From positions 62,001 through 126,000 of the forward strand of contig NZ_SSWX01000013.1 in the NCBI RefSeq assembly GCF_004803635.1: DNA of 64,000 bases, read 5' to 3'. Within the stretch, counting starts at the first letter, position 1. The number at the start of each line of letters is the position of its first letter. The DNA is from Lampropedia aestuarii. GTDB lineage: Bacteria; Pseudomonadota; Gammaproteobacteria; Burkholderiales; Burkholderiaceae_C. The position numbers and the translations under genes are program-made. Of this stretch, positions 1-8,876 are shown one piece after another. The notes under the pieces are model-generated. The model did no database searches, was not told where the DNA came from, and saw nothing but the letters and a program-made list of their open reading frames with translations.

Positions 1-553
1 TGTACTGCTTGCTCCAGCGGCCAATCTGGCGCTCAAAATAATTGCCGGGCTTGCCATAGTTGGCCAGGCCCCTGGCCTGGTAATCAACCGTGTGCAGCGC
101 AGCGATCACGCGGTTCATTTCGTCGTAGAGCGCAGCGCGGTCGCTGTTGCCCATTTCGGGCAAAGACTGGTCCCACAGCACACGGCCTTGCTTGAATTCC
201 ATGATGTAGAAGGCGCGCCCGATGATGGACTCGTCATCGCACAGCGCGTACATGCGTGGTACTGGCACGGCAGTGTCAGCCAAGCCGCTCATCACTGCAT
301 ATTCACGCTCAATCGCATGGGCAGAAGGCAGTAACTTGGCCGCTGGCCCAGGTTTGGAGCGCATCACATAACTGGTGCCAGGCGTGTTGAGTTTGTAGGT
401 CGGGTTGGATTGACCGCCTTTGAACATTTCTACCGACAGCGGGCCTTGGAAGCCCTCGACGTGGCGCTCCATCCAGCCGGTTAAGGCTTGCACATCAAAA
501 GCATGTTCGCTGGCGACTTCACGGGTGCCAATAAAGTGCTCAAATTCGCTCAT
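1..553 (-). CDS. Phosphotransferase family protein (APH/ACAD10-like), 3' end cut by the window
   Basis: The reading frame is open from ATG at 553 to the window edge, giving 184 codons of the N-terminal part. The N-terminal lobe has the ligand-binding segment FKGGQSNPTY, then REYAVMSGL, VPVPRMYALC and YIMEFKQGRV, which fits the aminoglycoside-phosphotransferase (protein-kinase-like) fold. The last visible part, YFERQIGRWSKQY, is typical of the subgroup found beside acyl-CoA dehydrogenases (ACAD10/11-like), whose members phosphorylate small molecules or hydroxyacyl-CoAs. The catalytic HGD motif would lie beyond the edge. The Shine-Dalgarno GGAGACTGT precedes the ATG. The specific substrate is not known. 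Confidence 0.8.
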   Translation of the reverse strand, partial: MSEFEHFIGTREVASEHAFDVQALTGWMERHVEGFQGPLSVEMFKGGQSNPTYKLNTPGTSYVMRSKPGPAAKLLPSAHAIEREYAVMSGLADTAVPVPRMYALCDDESIIGRAFYIMEFKQGRVLWDQSLPEMGNSDRAALYDEMNRVIAALHTVDYQARGLANYGKPGNYFERQIGRWSKQY

Positions 554-689
554 ACAGTCTCCGAAAAAAGAAAGCCGCACCGTGGCGCTGCGCGATCTGA
601 GCGATCGCAGCAGCGCCACGGATGCGGCGTACATGCCCAGCGCGCAAATGGCGCAGGACTTAAATGGTGGCAGCAGGTGGTGGGGTGGT

Positions 690-1409
690 TTAGTCGCCCG
701 CCTCGGCAATTTTCAGCAAGCCATCGCGGCTCAGAATGATTAAGCCACCGGTTTCGATGCGGATGATCTCCTCGCGCTCCATGCCCTTGAGTTCCTGGTT
801 GACGCGTTGGCGTGAAGCGCCCAGCAGCTGTGCCAGCTCTTCCTGTGCCAATTGCAGTCCAATGCGGATGTGGTTGCCGCCATTCAAATCGGCAATCCCG
901 TAGCTGCGCGCCAAATGCAGCAATTGTTTGGCCAGGCGCGCGCGCAGCGGCAGTGTGTTCAGGTCCTCGACCAAGCCATACAGACCGCGAATGCGGCGCG
1001 CATGCATGCGCAAAATCGCCTGGTAGAACTCCACGTGCGATTCCAGTATTTTGAAGAAATCCGGTTTGCTCACCATCACGATGGTTGTGTCGCCGTGCGC
1101 ATAGGCATCGTGCGTGCGCTTGTCCCCGTCCAGCAGCGCCACATCGCCAAACCAGACGCCTGGCTCTGCATAGGTCAACGTGATTTGTTTGCCTGTCAGC
1201 GAGGTCGAACTCACGCGCACGGCCCCCTTGGCGCAGGCAATCCACTCCTCGGGAGTGTCGCCACGAGCGCAAATCAAAGCGCCGTCCTTGTACCGTTTGA
1301 CATGTGCACATCGCAGGATATCGTGCCTCAGAGAAGGAGAGAGAGTGCTGAACCAGCGACCGGTGTTGATCGCTTCACGTTCCTGCATGGTAAGAATGGG
1401 TTCGTCCAT
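690..1409 (-). CDS. Crp/Fnr family transcriptional regulator
   Basis: A 239-residue protein of normal family length. Residues about 20-140 form a cyclic-nucleotide-binding-like beta roll (ICARGDTPEEW, GVWFGDVALLDGD). Residues about 155-225 form the winged helix, with LAQEELAQLLGASRQ and RVNQELKGMERE as the recognition region. The classical cAMP phosphate cassette is not fully matched and there is no N-terminal cysteine cluster as in Fnr, so the effector is unknown. The gene lies upstream of the phosphotransferase gene on the same strand, with a 136-bp gap, so co-transcription is possible. Confidence 0.88.
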   Translation of the reverse strand: MDEPILTMQEREAINTGRWFSTLSPSLRHDILRCAHVKRYKDGALICARGDTPEEWIACAKGAVRVSSTSLTGKQITLTYAEPGVWFGDVALLDGDKRTHDAYAHGDTTIVMVSKPDFFKILESHVEFYQAILRMHARRIRGLYGLVEDLNTLPLRARLAKQLLHLARSYGIADLNGGNHIRIGLQLAQEELAQLLGASRQRVNQELKGMEREEIIRIETGGLIILSRDGLLKIAEAGD

Positions 1410-1816
1410 AGCCTGTCTTTTGAGTGACTGATTCGGGTTTATCGGGGGACTGCTTGTGAGGCAGCCAACGCGGAGTGTTTAGGCTTGTGTCTCTGGTCGG
1501 CAGCAGTGCCAGCAGGCAAGCGCGGTGCTGCGCCCTTGGCATTTATCGTGCACTGCAACAAGGCATATTATGGATAAGTTGACAGTCATTGAGCAGGCTC
1601 CGACCCCATGATTTCATGCAGGTTTTCCTGTATGCGCACAATCAAGAGGGCAGGCATCGATGCCGTACTTTGCTGCGCTTCGCCTGCTTGAGTGCCTGAT
1701 TATTCTCTCTGGGGTGTGAGCGGCTGGGTAGACACCGCATTGGGTGAAGCACGCATAGTATCTTGGCGCGTTTGCAACACAATAGCGGCCTTTGTGTCCG
1801 CCCTTGAAGCATGGCT
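1410..1816. other. Intergenic region upstream of the Crp/Fnr gene, no gene seen
   Basis: About 400 bases between the divergent Crp/Fnr and PheC-like genes. Short open frames on both strands have no recognisable family, ribosome site or coding pattern. The piece GAGCAGGCTCC at about 1591-1601 resembles the outer end of the repeat family annotated at 1817-1980 and could be a decayed end of another copy. No other structure was seen. Confidence 0.4.
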
Positions 1817-1980
1817 TAGAGCGGTTCATCATCTCGACGCAGCCGCGTCTGAAGCCCAAAAAAAGCAGCATTACTGCGTTGCCTGTTTTGCGCATACAAA
1901 CGTATGGGCTGCAATAGGCGCCTCGCATTGCCGCTTTTTTTGTCTTGCGCGGTTGCGTGGGCATTGTGAACAGGCTCTTA
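1817..1980. repeat. Interspersed inverted-repeat element, copy A
   Basis: A 164-bp intergenic element. Its left end (GAGCGGTTCATCATC, then GACGCAGCCGCG) is the approximate inverse of its right end, whose complement reads GAGCCTGTTCACAATG then CACGCAACCGCG. Inside is a hairpin CATAC-aaac-GTATG at about 1893-1906, followed by GGCTGCAATAGGCG. Copies B (13867) and C (35734) share the ends and the inner core. It ends 27 bases before the ATG of the PheC-like gene, so it forms most of that gene's upstream region and could influence its expression. It carries no coding capacity of its own. Confidence 0.8.
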
Positions 1981-2007
1981 GGGCGTTTATTGATGGAGTA
2001 TCTCAGT

Positions 2008-2793
2008 ATGTCAATCCGTTTATCTTTTTCTGGCTGCCTGTCAGCCTTGGTCGTGGCTATCAGTCTTGCCAGCGTGCCTGCGCAAGCTGGCGAGCGCCTC
2101 GATACCATCCTGCAAAACAAAGTGCTGCGGGTAGGTACGCCAGGTGACTACCGACCGTTTGCCATGAAAACCAATGGCCAATATGCAGGCCACGATATCG
2201 AGGTGATTGAGGCCATGGCCAAAGAGCTGGGCGTTAAAGTCGAATACGTCGACACCACCTGGCCCAAGCTGATGGAGGATCTGCAGAACAACCGCTTTGA
2301 TGTCGCCGTTGGAGGCATTACCCGCAATGCGGCGCGCATCGGCAAGGTCCATATGCTGCCTGGTTATGCGCCGTTCGGCAAAGTGGCCTTGGTGCGCACG
2401 GCTGACAAAGACCAGTTCAAGAAGCCCGAGGATTTGAACCAAGCCAAGGTGCGTGTGATTAAAAATCCTGGTGGTACGAATGAGGCCTACGTGTTGCAAA
2501 ACATGGCCAATGCACAGATCAGCACGCATGACAAAAATGCCGAGATTCCTGCCCTGATTGCTGAGGGCAAGGGCGATGTGATGATTACCGAGACCTATGA
2601 GGCACTGCACTACAGCAAGGCTGATCCTCGTTTGTATGCGGCTTATTTGGAGCAGCCTCTCACACCCGTCAATGAACTCGGTTTCATGTTGCCTACGGAT
2701 GATGCAGATTACACACGTGTGATGGCGTTCACTTGGGATGTGCTTGGCCTTCGGGGTGTGCTCAAACAAGAGGCGCAACAATGGCTGCAGTAA
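2008..2793 (+). CDS. Periplasmic cyclohexadienyl dehydratase-like / amino-acid-binding protein (PheC family)
   Basis: A 261-residue type 3 periplasmic solute-binding fold with a signal peptide (residues 1 to about 27, cleaved after VPAQA). RLDTIL, VLRVGTPGDYRPF, WPKLMEDL, RFDVAVGGI and NPGGTNE match the pattern of secreted cyclohexadienyl/arogenate dehydratases such as Pseudomonas PheC, which turn prephenate or arogenate into phenylpyruvate or phenylalanine in the periplasm. An ABC amino-acid receptor is the alternative. No permease or ATPase gene lies next to it, which favours the enzyme. The start at 2008 is chosen because GGAG lies 9 bases upstream and the signal peptide begins there; ATG at 1993 is possible. 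Longer starts would run into repeat copy A. Confidence 0.78.
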   Translation: MSIRLSFSGCLSALVVAISLASVPAQAGERLDTILQNKVLRVGTPGDYRPFAMKTNGQYAGHDIEVIEAMAKELGVKVEYVDTTWPKLMEDLQNNRFDVAVGGITRNAARIGKVHMLPGYAPFGKVALVRTADKDQFKKPEDLNQAKVRVIKNPGGTNEAYVLQNMANAQISTHDKNAEIPALIAEGKGDVMITETYEALHYSKADPRLYAAYLEQPLTPVNELGFMLPTDDADYTRVMAFTWDVLGLRGVLKQEAQQWLQ

Positions 2794-3000
2794 TAGTTTC
2801 GCGTATTTGAGCGGACAAAATGCGGGCGCTGTGCATTCGGCATCGTGCAGCGTCTTGAGAAACGCATGCCAGTGCAAGGGCTGTTGCATGTGCGGTCTGT
2901 GTGGATGCCGCTTGTAACTTCCGCAGGGGGTGTTGTAGTCCGCTTTGTATGCGAGCGGTGCCCAAGCGCAGAACTGTCTCTTAGCTCTGCGCGCCATTTC

Positions 3001-4116
3001 TTAGAATGAGTGGCGAAACCCCACCATCATGCCCGCTTGGCTGCGCCCTAAACCGGGCGATGCTGGCACTGGCGTACCAGCCGAGACGCTATAGCCAACT
3101 TGCGCATCATTTTTCAAATAGCCGGCTGAAATGTAGGCTGCGCTGCGTCTGCTCAGGTTGTACGAACCGCGTACCGTGAGCAGTTGGGCATTGGCTTGCT
3201 CGCGGTTGGCGTTGAGATAAATGTATTCGGCATCGAGCACGATGGATGCACTTAAGGGCTGGCGTACGCCAAGGAAATACTGGTCGCTGCGGAACGTTTC
3301 GTTGACTGATCGCAGTTCTCGGTGTATCACGCCGCCGCCAAATCGCGTGGTATTGAGCATCAGGTAACCAGTGAGAAAGGTGTAGTTGTCGTGGCTCTTG
3401 TTGTCATAGACCAGGCCTGGTGGCTGGCCAAAGAATCCTGAGCCTTCAATGCCCTTGTTTGCGTTGTGCGCAAGCGTCACGGCCCAGCGTTTATTGTCGT
3501 ATTGAAGCATGCCTGAATACCCGGAGCAGCCACTTTTGCTTTGCTGCGGGCCACAGTTGGACGGCGGTAATCCATCACGCGCAGTGGAATACATGGCAGC
3601 TACAGTCCAATTGCCAAAGGTGCCTTGGTAGACAGCGGAGTTGTCCATGCGCTGATTGGGAATATAGGAGTTCAGTGAGGCCAAACTATAGACCGCGGAG
3701 CCGATCACATCACTGGCCATCAGTGCCGCTTGGCCCATGGCTTGCTGCCGACCGAATGTCAGTGAACCCCAGCTTCCGCTGAGCCCAACAAACGCTTGAC
3801 GACCAAAAGCGCGGCCACCTTGCATATAGCGGCCATCGGTGAGCGATAGACCACTTTCCAGCACAAAAACGGCTTTGAGTCCGCCTCCCAAATCTTCGGA
3901 GCCTCTAAAACCAAGGCGTGAAGCAGTTTGTCCACCCGTATTCAGTGGCATCCGGGTCATGGATCCAGAACCCTCGACGCGATTGAGGTATTCGACACCA
4001 GTATCAAGTACACCGTAAACACTGACATTGCTTTGTGCATACACACTGCCACTGGCCATGCAACCAATGGTGGCGGCTGCAAGAGCGGTATTGCGCATGT
4101 GAAAAACTCGTTTCAT
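3001..4116 (-). CDS. Outer-membrane porin, Gram-negative Porin_4 (Omp32-like) family
   Basis: A 371-residue protein with a signal peptide (about residues 1-24, ending SGSVYAQ). The mature start SNVSVYGVLDTGVEYL is the usual first strand of betaproteobacterial trimeric porins. Strand motifs recur (SRLGFRGSEDLGG, LTFGRQQAMGQ) and the protein ends in the terminal Phe (VGFRHSF) recognised by the BAM machinery. The start at 4116 has a strong GGAGGAGATACC Shine-Dalgarno site; a longer frame to 4152 adds residues before the signal peptide. It would be a general, probably anion-selective diffusion pore. The AT-rich region upstream may hold its promoter. Confidence 0.92.
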   Translation of the reverse strand: MKRVFHMRNTALAAATIGCMASGSVYAQSNVSVYGVLDTGVEYLNRVEGSGSMTRMPLNTGGQTASRLGFRGSEDLGGGLKAVFVLESGLSLTDGRYMQGGRAFGRQAFVGLSGSWGSLTFGRQQAMGQAALMASDVIGSAVYSLASLNSYIPNQRMDNSAVYQGTFGNWTVAAMYSTARDGLPPSNCGPQQSKSGCSGYSGMLQYDNKRWAVTLAHNANKGIEGSGFFGQPPGLVYDNKSHDNYTFLTGYLMLNTTRFGGGVIHRELRSVNETFRSDQYFLGVRQPLSASIVLDAEYIYLNANREQANAQLLTVRGSYNLSRRSAAYISAGYLKNDAQVGYSVSAGTPVPASPGLGRSQAGMMVGFRHSF

Positions 4117-5024
4117 TGGTATCTCCTCCATATGTTTAAAACGAAAACTCAAATAGCAGAATTCGCACTGCGCCCTGTTTGTTGGAGCAAGTACAGCGGC
4201 GGTATCTGTCTGGGGTATGTACGTGCGCTGCAGCCTCGATCTCGCAGAAGCAGGTCAGCGCCCATGCTTCTCTATGAGCTGCTAACACCACGCTGGATGT
4301 GTTGCTGGCTCAACCTGGTGTAGTCGTTGTAGATGCTGCAGTTGTGCACTGTGCTTGAACGACACACCTTCGGTTGATTGGGGGGGCGGCGCAGGTCAGA
4401 GGCAGCGCTGGCGTTCTCGGCGCGATGGTTGGTCGCCTGTGCTGCATTGATTGAGGCGGTATATAGGAGCAACTGAACAGCTGTGCGCCGATGAGTTCTT
4501 TTTAATTGCAAAGCGGTGATGTGGATTAAATGGCATGTGGTTTTAAATATGGATCAAATCAAATATTGAATGGTATTATTGATGGGTGCCGTAAACTTGG
4601 TTTTATTTGAGTTGTTATATAAGAGCTTGGCTTGATGTGGTATTGATTAATTGATTGGCTGAAGTGATGTTAGTTGTGCTCTGATATTTTTGGCAAGCTG
4701 GTGTTTCCCCTATTTTGAGGCGTATTGGTTCATTGTTTTATTGGTGAATTGTTGTTGGTGTATTGGTTATTGGTGTGGTTGTTGAATTTTTAAAATACGT
4801 GAATTGGTGAGGCAAGCCGTCCTTAGATTGTTTTTATGGGGCGGGTTGGTTTTATGGCTGCTTTAGGGTGGATTTTTTTGTGATTAAGTAATTGTTTATC
4901 AATGGGTTGTGGCGTTTGTTGTGGGGTTTGTGTGTGCTGTCATGCAGCTTGCATTGGTATTTCGTCTCCATGCTGCACTTTGATGTTTTGATGCGCGATG
5001 CAGGTTTGTTTTTCTGATATGAAG
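4117..5024. other. AT-rich, G/T-skewed intergenic region
   Basis: About 0.9 kb between the divergent porin and ABC-importer genes. From about 4530 to 4930 the + strand is strongly enriched in G and T with very little C, and is much more AT-rich than the flanking genes. No frame shows coding pattern or a recognisable protein. The stretch is likely to hold the promoters of both divergent units. The cause of the skew (old insertion, low-complexity drift) cannot be told from sequence. Confidence 0.5.
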
Positions 5025-5110
5025 TGTCAATTAAATATAAATGTTAAATATTTAACGATTCCATAAGTGAAACATTTTGCGAGCATTGTCAATAATATGA
5101 ATATTTGACA
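5025..5110. promoter_or_regulatory. Candidate operator cluster upstream of the catabolic operon
   Basis: Three related half-sites occur in 86 bases: TGTCAA at 5025-5030, TGTCAA at 5087-5092 and its complement TTGACA at 5105-5110. The last two form an inverted repeat with a 12-base spacer. A perfect 14-base palindrome, GTTAAATATTTAAC, lies at 5043-5056. The array ends about 125 bases before the first cluster gene. An IclR-family regulator is encoded inside the cluster and that family binds palindromic sites near promoters, so these are candidate binding sites. TTGACA could alternatively serve as a -35 box, although no well-spaced -10 box follows. Confidence 0.4.
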
Positions 5111-5235
5111 TTTAATAGATATTTTTCTGAGGATATCTAAGGGTTTGGCCTAGTTTGTTTTGGCTGGTTTGGCTGATTTAATAAATAAAAGATCAAATAT
5201 TAATTAATGTTTTAATAGTGAAACGTAAGAACGCG

Positions 5236-6018
5236 ATGCCACCACATATAGAGTTTAAAAATGTTGCTAAACATTTTCCCACGCGTAATCAGCCCAATGC
5301 TTCCAATGTAGTGCAGCATTTGAATTTGCAAATTCAAAAAGGCGAGGTTGTTTCAGTCATCGGCCCATCAGGCTGTGGCAAGAGCACTTTGCTGAATATG
5401 GGTTCTGGTTTGTATTTGCCTAGCGAAGGAGAAGTGCTGGTAGAAGGGGTGCGGGTGACTGGTACGGTGCGACAAGTGGCATTCATGTTGCAAAAGGACT
5501 TGTTAATGCCATGGCGCACGATTCGCCAGAACGTCGAGCTCGGCATGGAAATTGATGGTGTGCGCAAGGACAAGCGCCACCAGGTGGCCAATGCACTGCT
5601 CAAGAAATGCCATTTGGGTGGTTTTGAAAACCATTACCCGTACCAGCTGTCAGGTGGCATGCGACAACGGGCTGCATTGGCACGGACATTGGCTGTCAAC
5701 CCCGATGTCTTGCTGCTCGATGAGCCATTTTCTGCCTTGGATGCACAAACCAAGATGGTGTTGCAGCAAGACTTGGCCGAGACGCTGTGGGATGAGAAAA
5801 AAACTGCGCTCTTTATTACGCACGACTTGATCGAGGCGATCGCCTTGTCCGACCGTATTTTGGTCATGAGCGAGCGGCCGGGACGAATTATTGAGGAAAT
5901 CATCGTTGAGTTGCCCCATCGCAATAACCCGATGCAGCGACGCCGCATGTCTGAGATTGCCCCCATTCAAGGCCGCTTGATGGAGTTATTGCGAGTGGGT
6001 CAGGAAGATCTGCACTGA
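5236..6018 (+). CDS. ABC transporter ATP-binding protein, NitT/TauT (SsuB/TauB) type
   Basis: A 260-residue ATPase. Walker A is GPSGCGKST (about residues 43-51), the Q-loop is in VAFMLQKD, the signature is LSGGMRQRA, Walker B is VLLLDEPFSALD, and the switch His is in LFITHDL. It energises import of a small anion by the permease at 7169 and the receptor at 6074. ATG 5236 is taken as the start; GTG 5218 would add six residues, and neither has a strong ribosome site. It is the first gene of the catabolic block, so uptake of the pathway substrate (a sulfonate- or aromatic-acid-like anion) is inferred. Confidence 0.88.
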   Translation: MPPHIEFKNVAKHFPTRNQPNASNVVQHLNLQIQKGEVVSVIGPSGCGKSTLLNMGSGLYLPSEGEVLVEGVRVTGTVRQVAFMLQKDLLMPWRTIRQNVELGMEIDGVRKDKRHQVANALLKKCHLGGFENHYPYQLSGGMRQRAALARTLAVNPDVLLLDEPFSALDAQTKMVLQQDLAETLWDEKKTALFITHDLIEAIALSDRILVMSERPGRIIEEIIVELPHRNNPMQRRRMSEIAPIQGRLMELLRVGQEDLH

Positions 6019-6073
6019 GCTCAAGACAAAGCGCTTGGATTGCCAAAGTTCAAAGTCACAACAAGGATGCACG

Positions 6074-7078
6074 ATGAAACACCGTTCTATTGATCTGCTT
6101 CGATTATTTGTATTTCCCTTGGCCATGGGGCTTGCGGCCTGGTCGGCGACGCCCAGTGCGGTTGCGCAGGATTTGGAGGAGGTTACTTATTTGTTGCCTG
6201 CACCAGTGACCTCTACTGCTTTTGCCCCTTGGATGCTGGCGCAGCACAAAGGCTATTACAAGGACGAGGGCTTGAATGTGCGATTTATCGCAGCGCGCGG
6301 TGGTGTCGATGTGGCCAAACAGGTGGGGGCAGGCAACGCGGTGATTGGTGGAGCGATGGGCGACACGCCCATCATCGTGCGTGCCAATGGAATTCCTGTT
6401 CAAGCAGTTGCTGTGCTGGGAGCCGGGTCGCTGACTTTGATAGGCACCAAGCAAGACAGTGGTATTAGCAATTTGACTGACTTGAAAGGCAAAACCGCCA
6501 CAGTTGTCGCTTACAGCGATACGACCTATTACGCATTTCTAGGCTCGCTGGAAAAGGTGGGCTTGAATCGCCGCGATTTGGATATCCAGGCAGCCGGTCC
6601 GACGGGTGTGTGGCAATTGTTCAATACAGGTCGCTCGGATGCCATCGCAGGAGTGCCTGATTGGATTGTCAACGTTGAGCAAACCGGCACCAAGGTGAAC
6701 ATCATGCCGCGGGAGCAAACCTTCCAAAGTATGGCGCAAGCGATCATTGCTTCCGAGAAAGTCATCAACGACAACCCAGAGCTGGTGCAAAAACTGGTGC
6801 GAGCCACCTTACGCGGCATGCAGGACATCATGCAAGACCCACAGGCTGCGACCGCTGCTTACGTACAGGCCGTGCCTGCCTACCAGGGGCAAGAGCAATG
6901 GGTGGGTCGAACCTTTGAGCTCTACCGCGACTACGTCTACGCCGATCAAAAAGTGTTGGGCCGCATAGATGCTGAGCGCCTCAAGGCTGTGCAGGATTTT
7001 TATGTCGCGCAAGGCATCGTGCCGCGTGCGCAAGAACTGGACACGCTCTACACCAACCAGTTTGTAGACGCGCAGTAA
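6074..7078 (+). CDS. ABC transporter substrate-binding protein, NitT/TauT (SsuA/THI5-like) type
   Basis: A 334-residue secreted receptor. The signal peptide covers about residues 1-32 (ending SAVAQ). The mature protein begins EEVTYLLPAPVTSTAF, then AQHKGYYKDEGLNVRFI and ARGGVDVAKQVGAGNA, which is the usual N-terminal domain of SsuA/THI5-like receptors. AAGGA precedes ATG 6074; a longer frame from 6035 lacks a ribosome site. It delivers ligand to the permease and ATPase genes on either side. Receptors of this class bind nitrate, sulfonates, thiamine precursors or aromatic carboxylates, and the cluster context favours the last. Confidence 0.88.
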   Translation: MKHRSIDLLRLFVFPLAMGLAAWSATPSAVAQDLEEVTYLLPAPVTSTAFAPWMLAQHKGYYKDEGLNVRFIAARGGVDVAKQVGAGNAVIGGAMGDTPIIVRANGIPVQAVAVLGAGSLTLIGTKQDSGISNLTDLKGKTATVVAYSDTTYYAFLGSLEKVGLNRRDLDIQAAGPTGVWQLFNTGRSDAIAGVPDWIVNVEQTGTKVNIMPREQTFQSMAQAIIASEKVINDNPELVQKLVRATLRGMQDIMQDPQAATAAYVQAVPAYQGQEQWVGRTFELYRDYVYADQKVLGRIDAERLKAVQDFYVAQGIVPRAQELDTLYTNQFVDAQ

Positions 7079-7168
7079 TTCAATAAGGACGGGCTTCCAT
7101 CTGCGCTGCGCATGAGCAGCAGTCTCGATGGATGCTTAAGCAGTTGTTTTGATAAGAGTTTATTGATA

Positions 7169-7945
7169 ATGAAAAAAGATGCTTCCACGTGGATCAGCAG
7201 CGGCTTGGTGCTGTTGGTGTTTTTGATGCTCTGGCAATGGGGCCCAGTTGTGCTGGGAATGCCTGAGTATGTGTTTCCACAATTTACCCGTGTCGTGCAA
7301 GAGGCAGGCCATATGTGGAGCAATAGTGACCTGCTAGGCCATTTTTGGATTACCACTCTAGAGGTAATTCTGGGATTTGTGCTGGGCTCACTGTTGGGGA
7401 TCTTCTTTGGTGTTGTTTTAGGCCTGTCTCCTAAAACCGAGTCCGTGCTCTCGCCCTACATCCTGGCCTTGCAAATCGCCCCCAAAGTCGCTTTCGCGCC
7501 TTTGTTTGTGATGTGGCTGGGCTACACCATTTATCCCAAGGTATTGGTGGCTATCCTGATCGTATTTTTCCCAGTAATGATCAACGTCCTATCGGCAGTT
7601 CGTACCGTTGATCCAGATATGGTCAATTTGGTGCGCACACTCAATGCAGGACGTTTCCAGATTTTCCGCTTGGTCGAATTCCGCTCTGCCATGCCTTCGT
7701 TGTTTTCAGGTTTGCGTATTGCGGCCACGCTCGCGGTGATTGGTGTCACTGTCGGCGAATTGGTGGGCGGCAACAAGGGCTTGGGTTATTTGCTGGTGGA
7801 TGCCGAAGGGCAAGGCAACACTGCAGGCGTTTTTGTCGCCATTGCCGGGCTGACCTTGGTGGGCTTGCTGGCGTATTGGGCTGTTGTGTGGCTTGAGCGC
7901 AGAGTGTTGCATTACATCCCTCGCGCTAACGTGACCACGGTCTAA
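7169..7945 (+). CDS. ABC transporter permease, NitT/TauT (SsuC/TauC) type
   Basis: A 258-residue integral membrane protein with about six hydrophobic helices. The permease EAA-type loop is around ALAVIGVTVGELVGG, and ILALQIAPKVAFAPLFVMWLG is split by the canonical helix break seen in this family. It forms the inner-membrane channel of the importer encoded by 5236-7945. The start at 7169 (MKKDAST) is chosen because the first helix follows directly; ATG 7112 would add 19 polar residues and has no well-spaced ribosome site. The SDR gene begins 12 bases downstream, so transport and catabolism appear to be co-transcribed. Confidence 0.86.
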   Translation: MKKDASTWISSGLVLLVFLMLWQWGPVVLGMPEYVFPQFTRVVQEAGHMWSNSDLLGHFWITTLEVILGFVLGSLLGIFFGVVLGLSPKTESVLSPYILALQIAPKVAFAPLFVMWLGYTIYPKVLVAILIVFFPVMINVLSAVRTVDPDMVNLVRTLNAGRFQIFRLVEFRSAMPSLFSGLRIAATLAVIGVTVGELVGGNKGLGYLLVDAEGQGNTAGVFVAIAGLTLVGLLAYWAVVWLERRVLHYIPRANVTTV

Positions 7946-7957
7946 AGGAGAGTTGGC

Positions 7958-8806
7958 ATGACCACTGTAATGAAGGCCATTGCGTCAAATGGGGGCAGTA
8001 CATCAGCGCTTCAGCGTGAGGACTTGTTCAAGCAAGTGCTAAAGAGCATTCCGGTGGATTTGCTCAAGGGGCGCAAGATCGTGGTGACCGGCGCTGCACG
8101 GGGCTTGGGTTTGGCTTTTGCCCATTGCATTGGCAAAGCTGGCGCAGAGCTTGTCATTGCGGACATTTTGCAAGACGAGCTCGTGCTAGCGGCAGATGCG
8201 CTGCGGCAAACCGGCGCTGTGGTGCATAGCGTGCCACTTGATCTGGCGGACGTCGACTCCATCACGGTGGCTGCGCAGCGTGCCATTGAGTTGCTGGGGG
8301 GGCTCGATGGCCTGGTCAACAACGCTGCAGTGACCGATTCGGGCGGCTTGTCGGCCCATGCCTTGACAGTGCCGGTGTGGGACCGGGTCATGAATGTGAA
8401 TGTGCGCGGCACTTGGTTGATGAGCCGTGCCTGCCATGCCGCATTGGCCGCCAGTGGCCGGGGCGCTATTGTCAATTTGACCTCGGACACCGTGTTATGG
8501 GGCGCGCCCAATCTGCTTGCTTACGTGGCCAGCAAGGGCGCTGTGTCCGCTGTCACGCATTCTCTGGCGCGTGAGTGGGGTGGCGATGGCATCACTGTCA
8601 ATGCAATTGCGCCTGGTTTGACCTTGGTGGAGGCCACTGAGTATGTGCCGCAAGCCCGCCATCAGCACTACGTCGAAGGCCGCGCACTGCCGCGGGAGCA
8701 GCACGCTGCAGATGTTTGTGGCGCAGTGCTGTTTGCGCTGTCGGATCTCTCACGTTACGTGACTGGTCAGGTGTTGCCAGTCAACGGTGGTTTTGTCATG
8801 CATTGA
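7958..8806 (+). CDS. SDR family oxidoreductase
   Basis: A 282-residue classical short-chain dehydrogenase with about 38 extra N-terminal residues before the fold. The NAD(P) motif TGAARGLG is at 44-51, NNAAV follows, and the catalytic pair is Y189 and K193 (YVASK) with an upstream Ser in NLTSD. The C-terminal VTGQVLPVNGG is typical. AAAGGAGAG gives a strong ribosome site. It would oxidise an alcohol or a cis-diol, or reduce a ketone, in the pathway; a dihydrodiol dehydrogenase acting after the Rieske enzyme is one option. Confidence 0.88.
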   Translation: MTTVMKAIASNGGSTSALQREDLFKQVLKSIPVDLLKGRKIVVTGAARGLGLAFAHCIGKAGAELVIADILQDELVLAADALRQTGAVVHSVPLDLADVDSITVAAQRAIELLGGLDGLVNNAAVTDSGGLSAHALTVPVWDRVMNVNVRGTWLMSRACHAALAASGRGAIVNLTSDTVLWGAPNLLAYVASKGAVSAVTHSLAREWGGDGITVNAIAPGLTLVEATEYVPQARHQHYVEGRALPREQHAADVCGAVLFALSDLSRYVTGQVLPVNGGFVMH

Positions 8807-8876
8807 GCAGTGAGCGCATGCCATCACCCAATTCGATCTTTAACACCAATCACATTTTTTGCATGAGGAGTCCACT

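Noticed and set aside
550-1311. A 253-codon minus frame over the Crp/Fnr gene
   Set aside because: Frame-shifted copy of the regulator's strand; Arg/Cys-rich with no domain.
2041-2997. A 318-codon minus frame over the PheC-like gene
   Set aside because: Covers a gene with signal peptide and family motifs on the + strand; shows no motifs itself.
5105-5140. A sigma-70 promoter using TTGACA at 5105
   Set aside because: No -10 box at 16-18 bases; GATATC lies 21 bases away, so it is kept only as a possible operator half-site.
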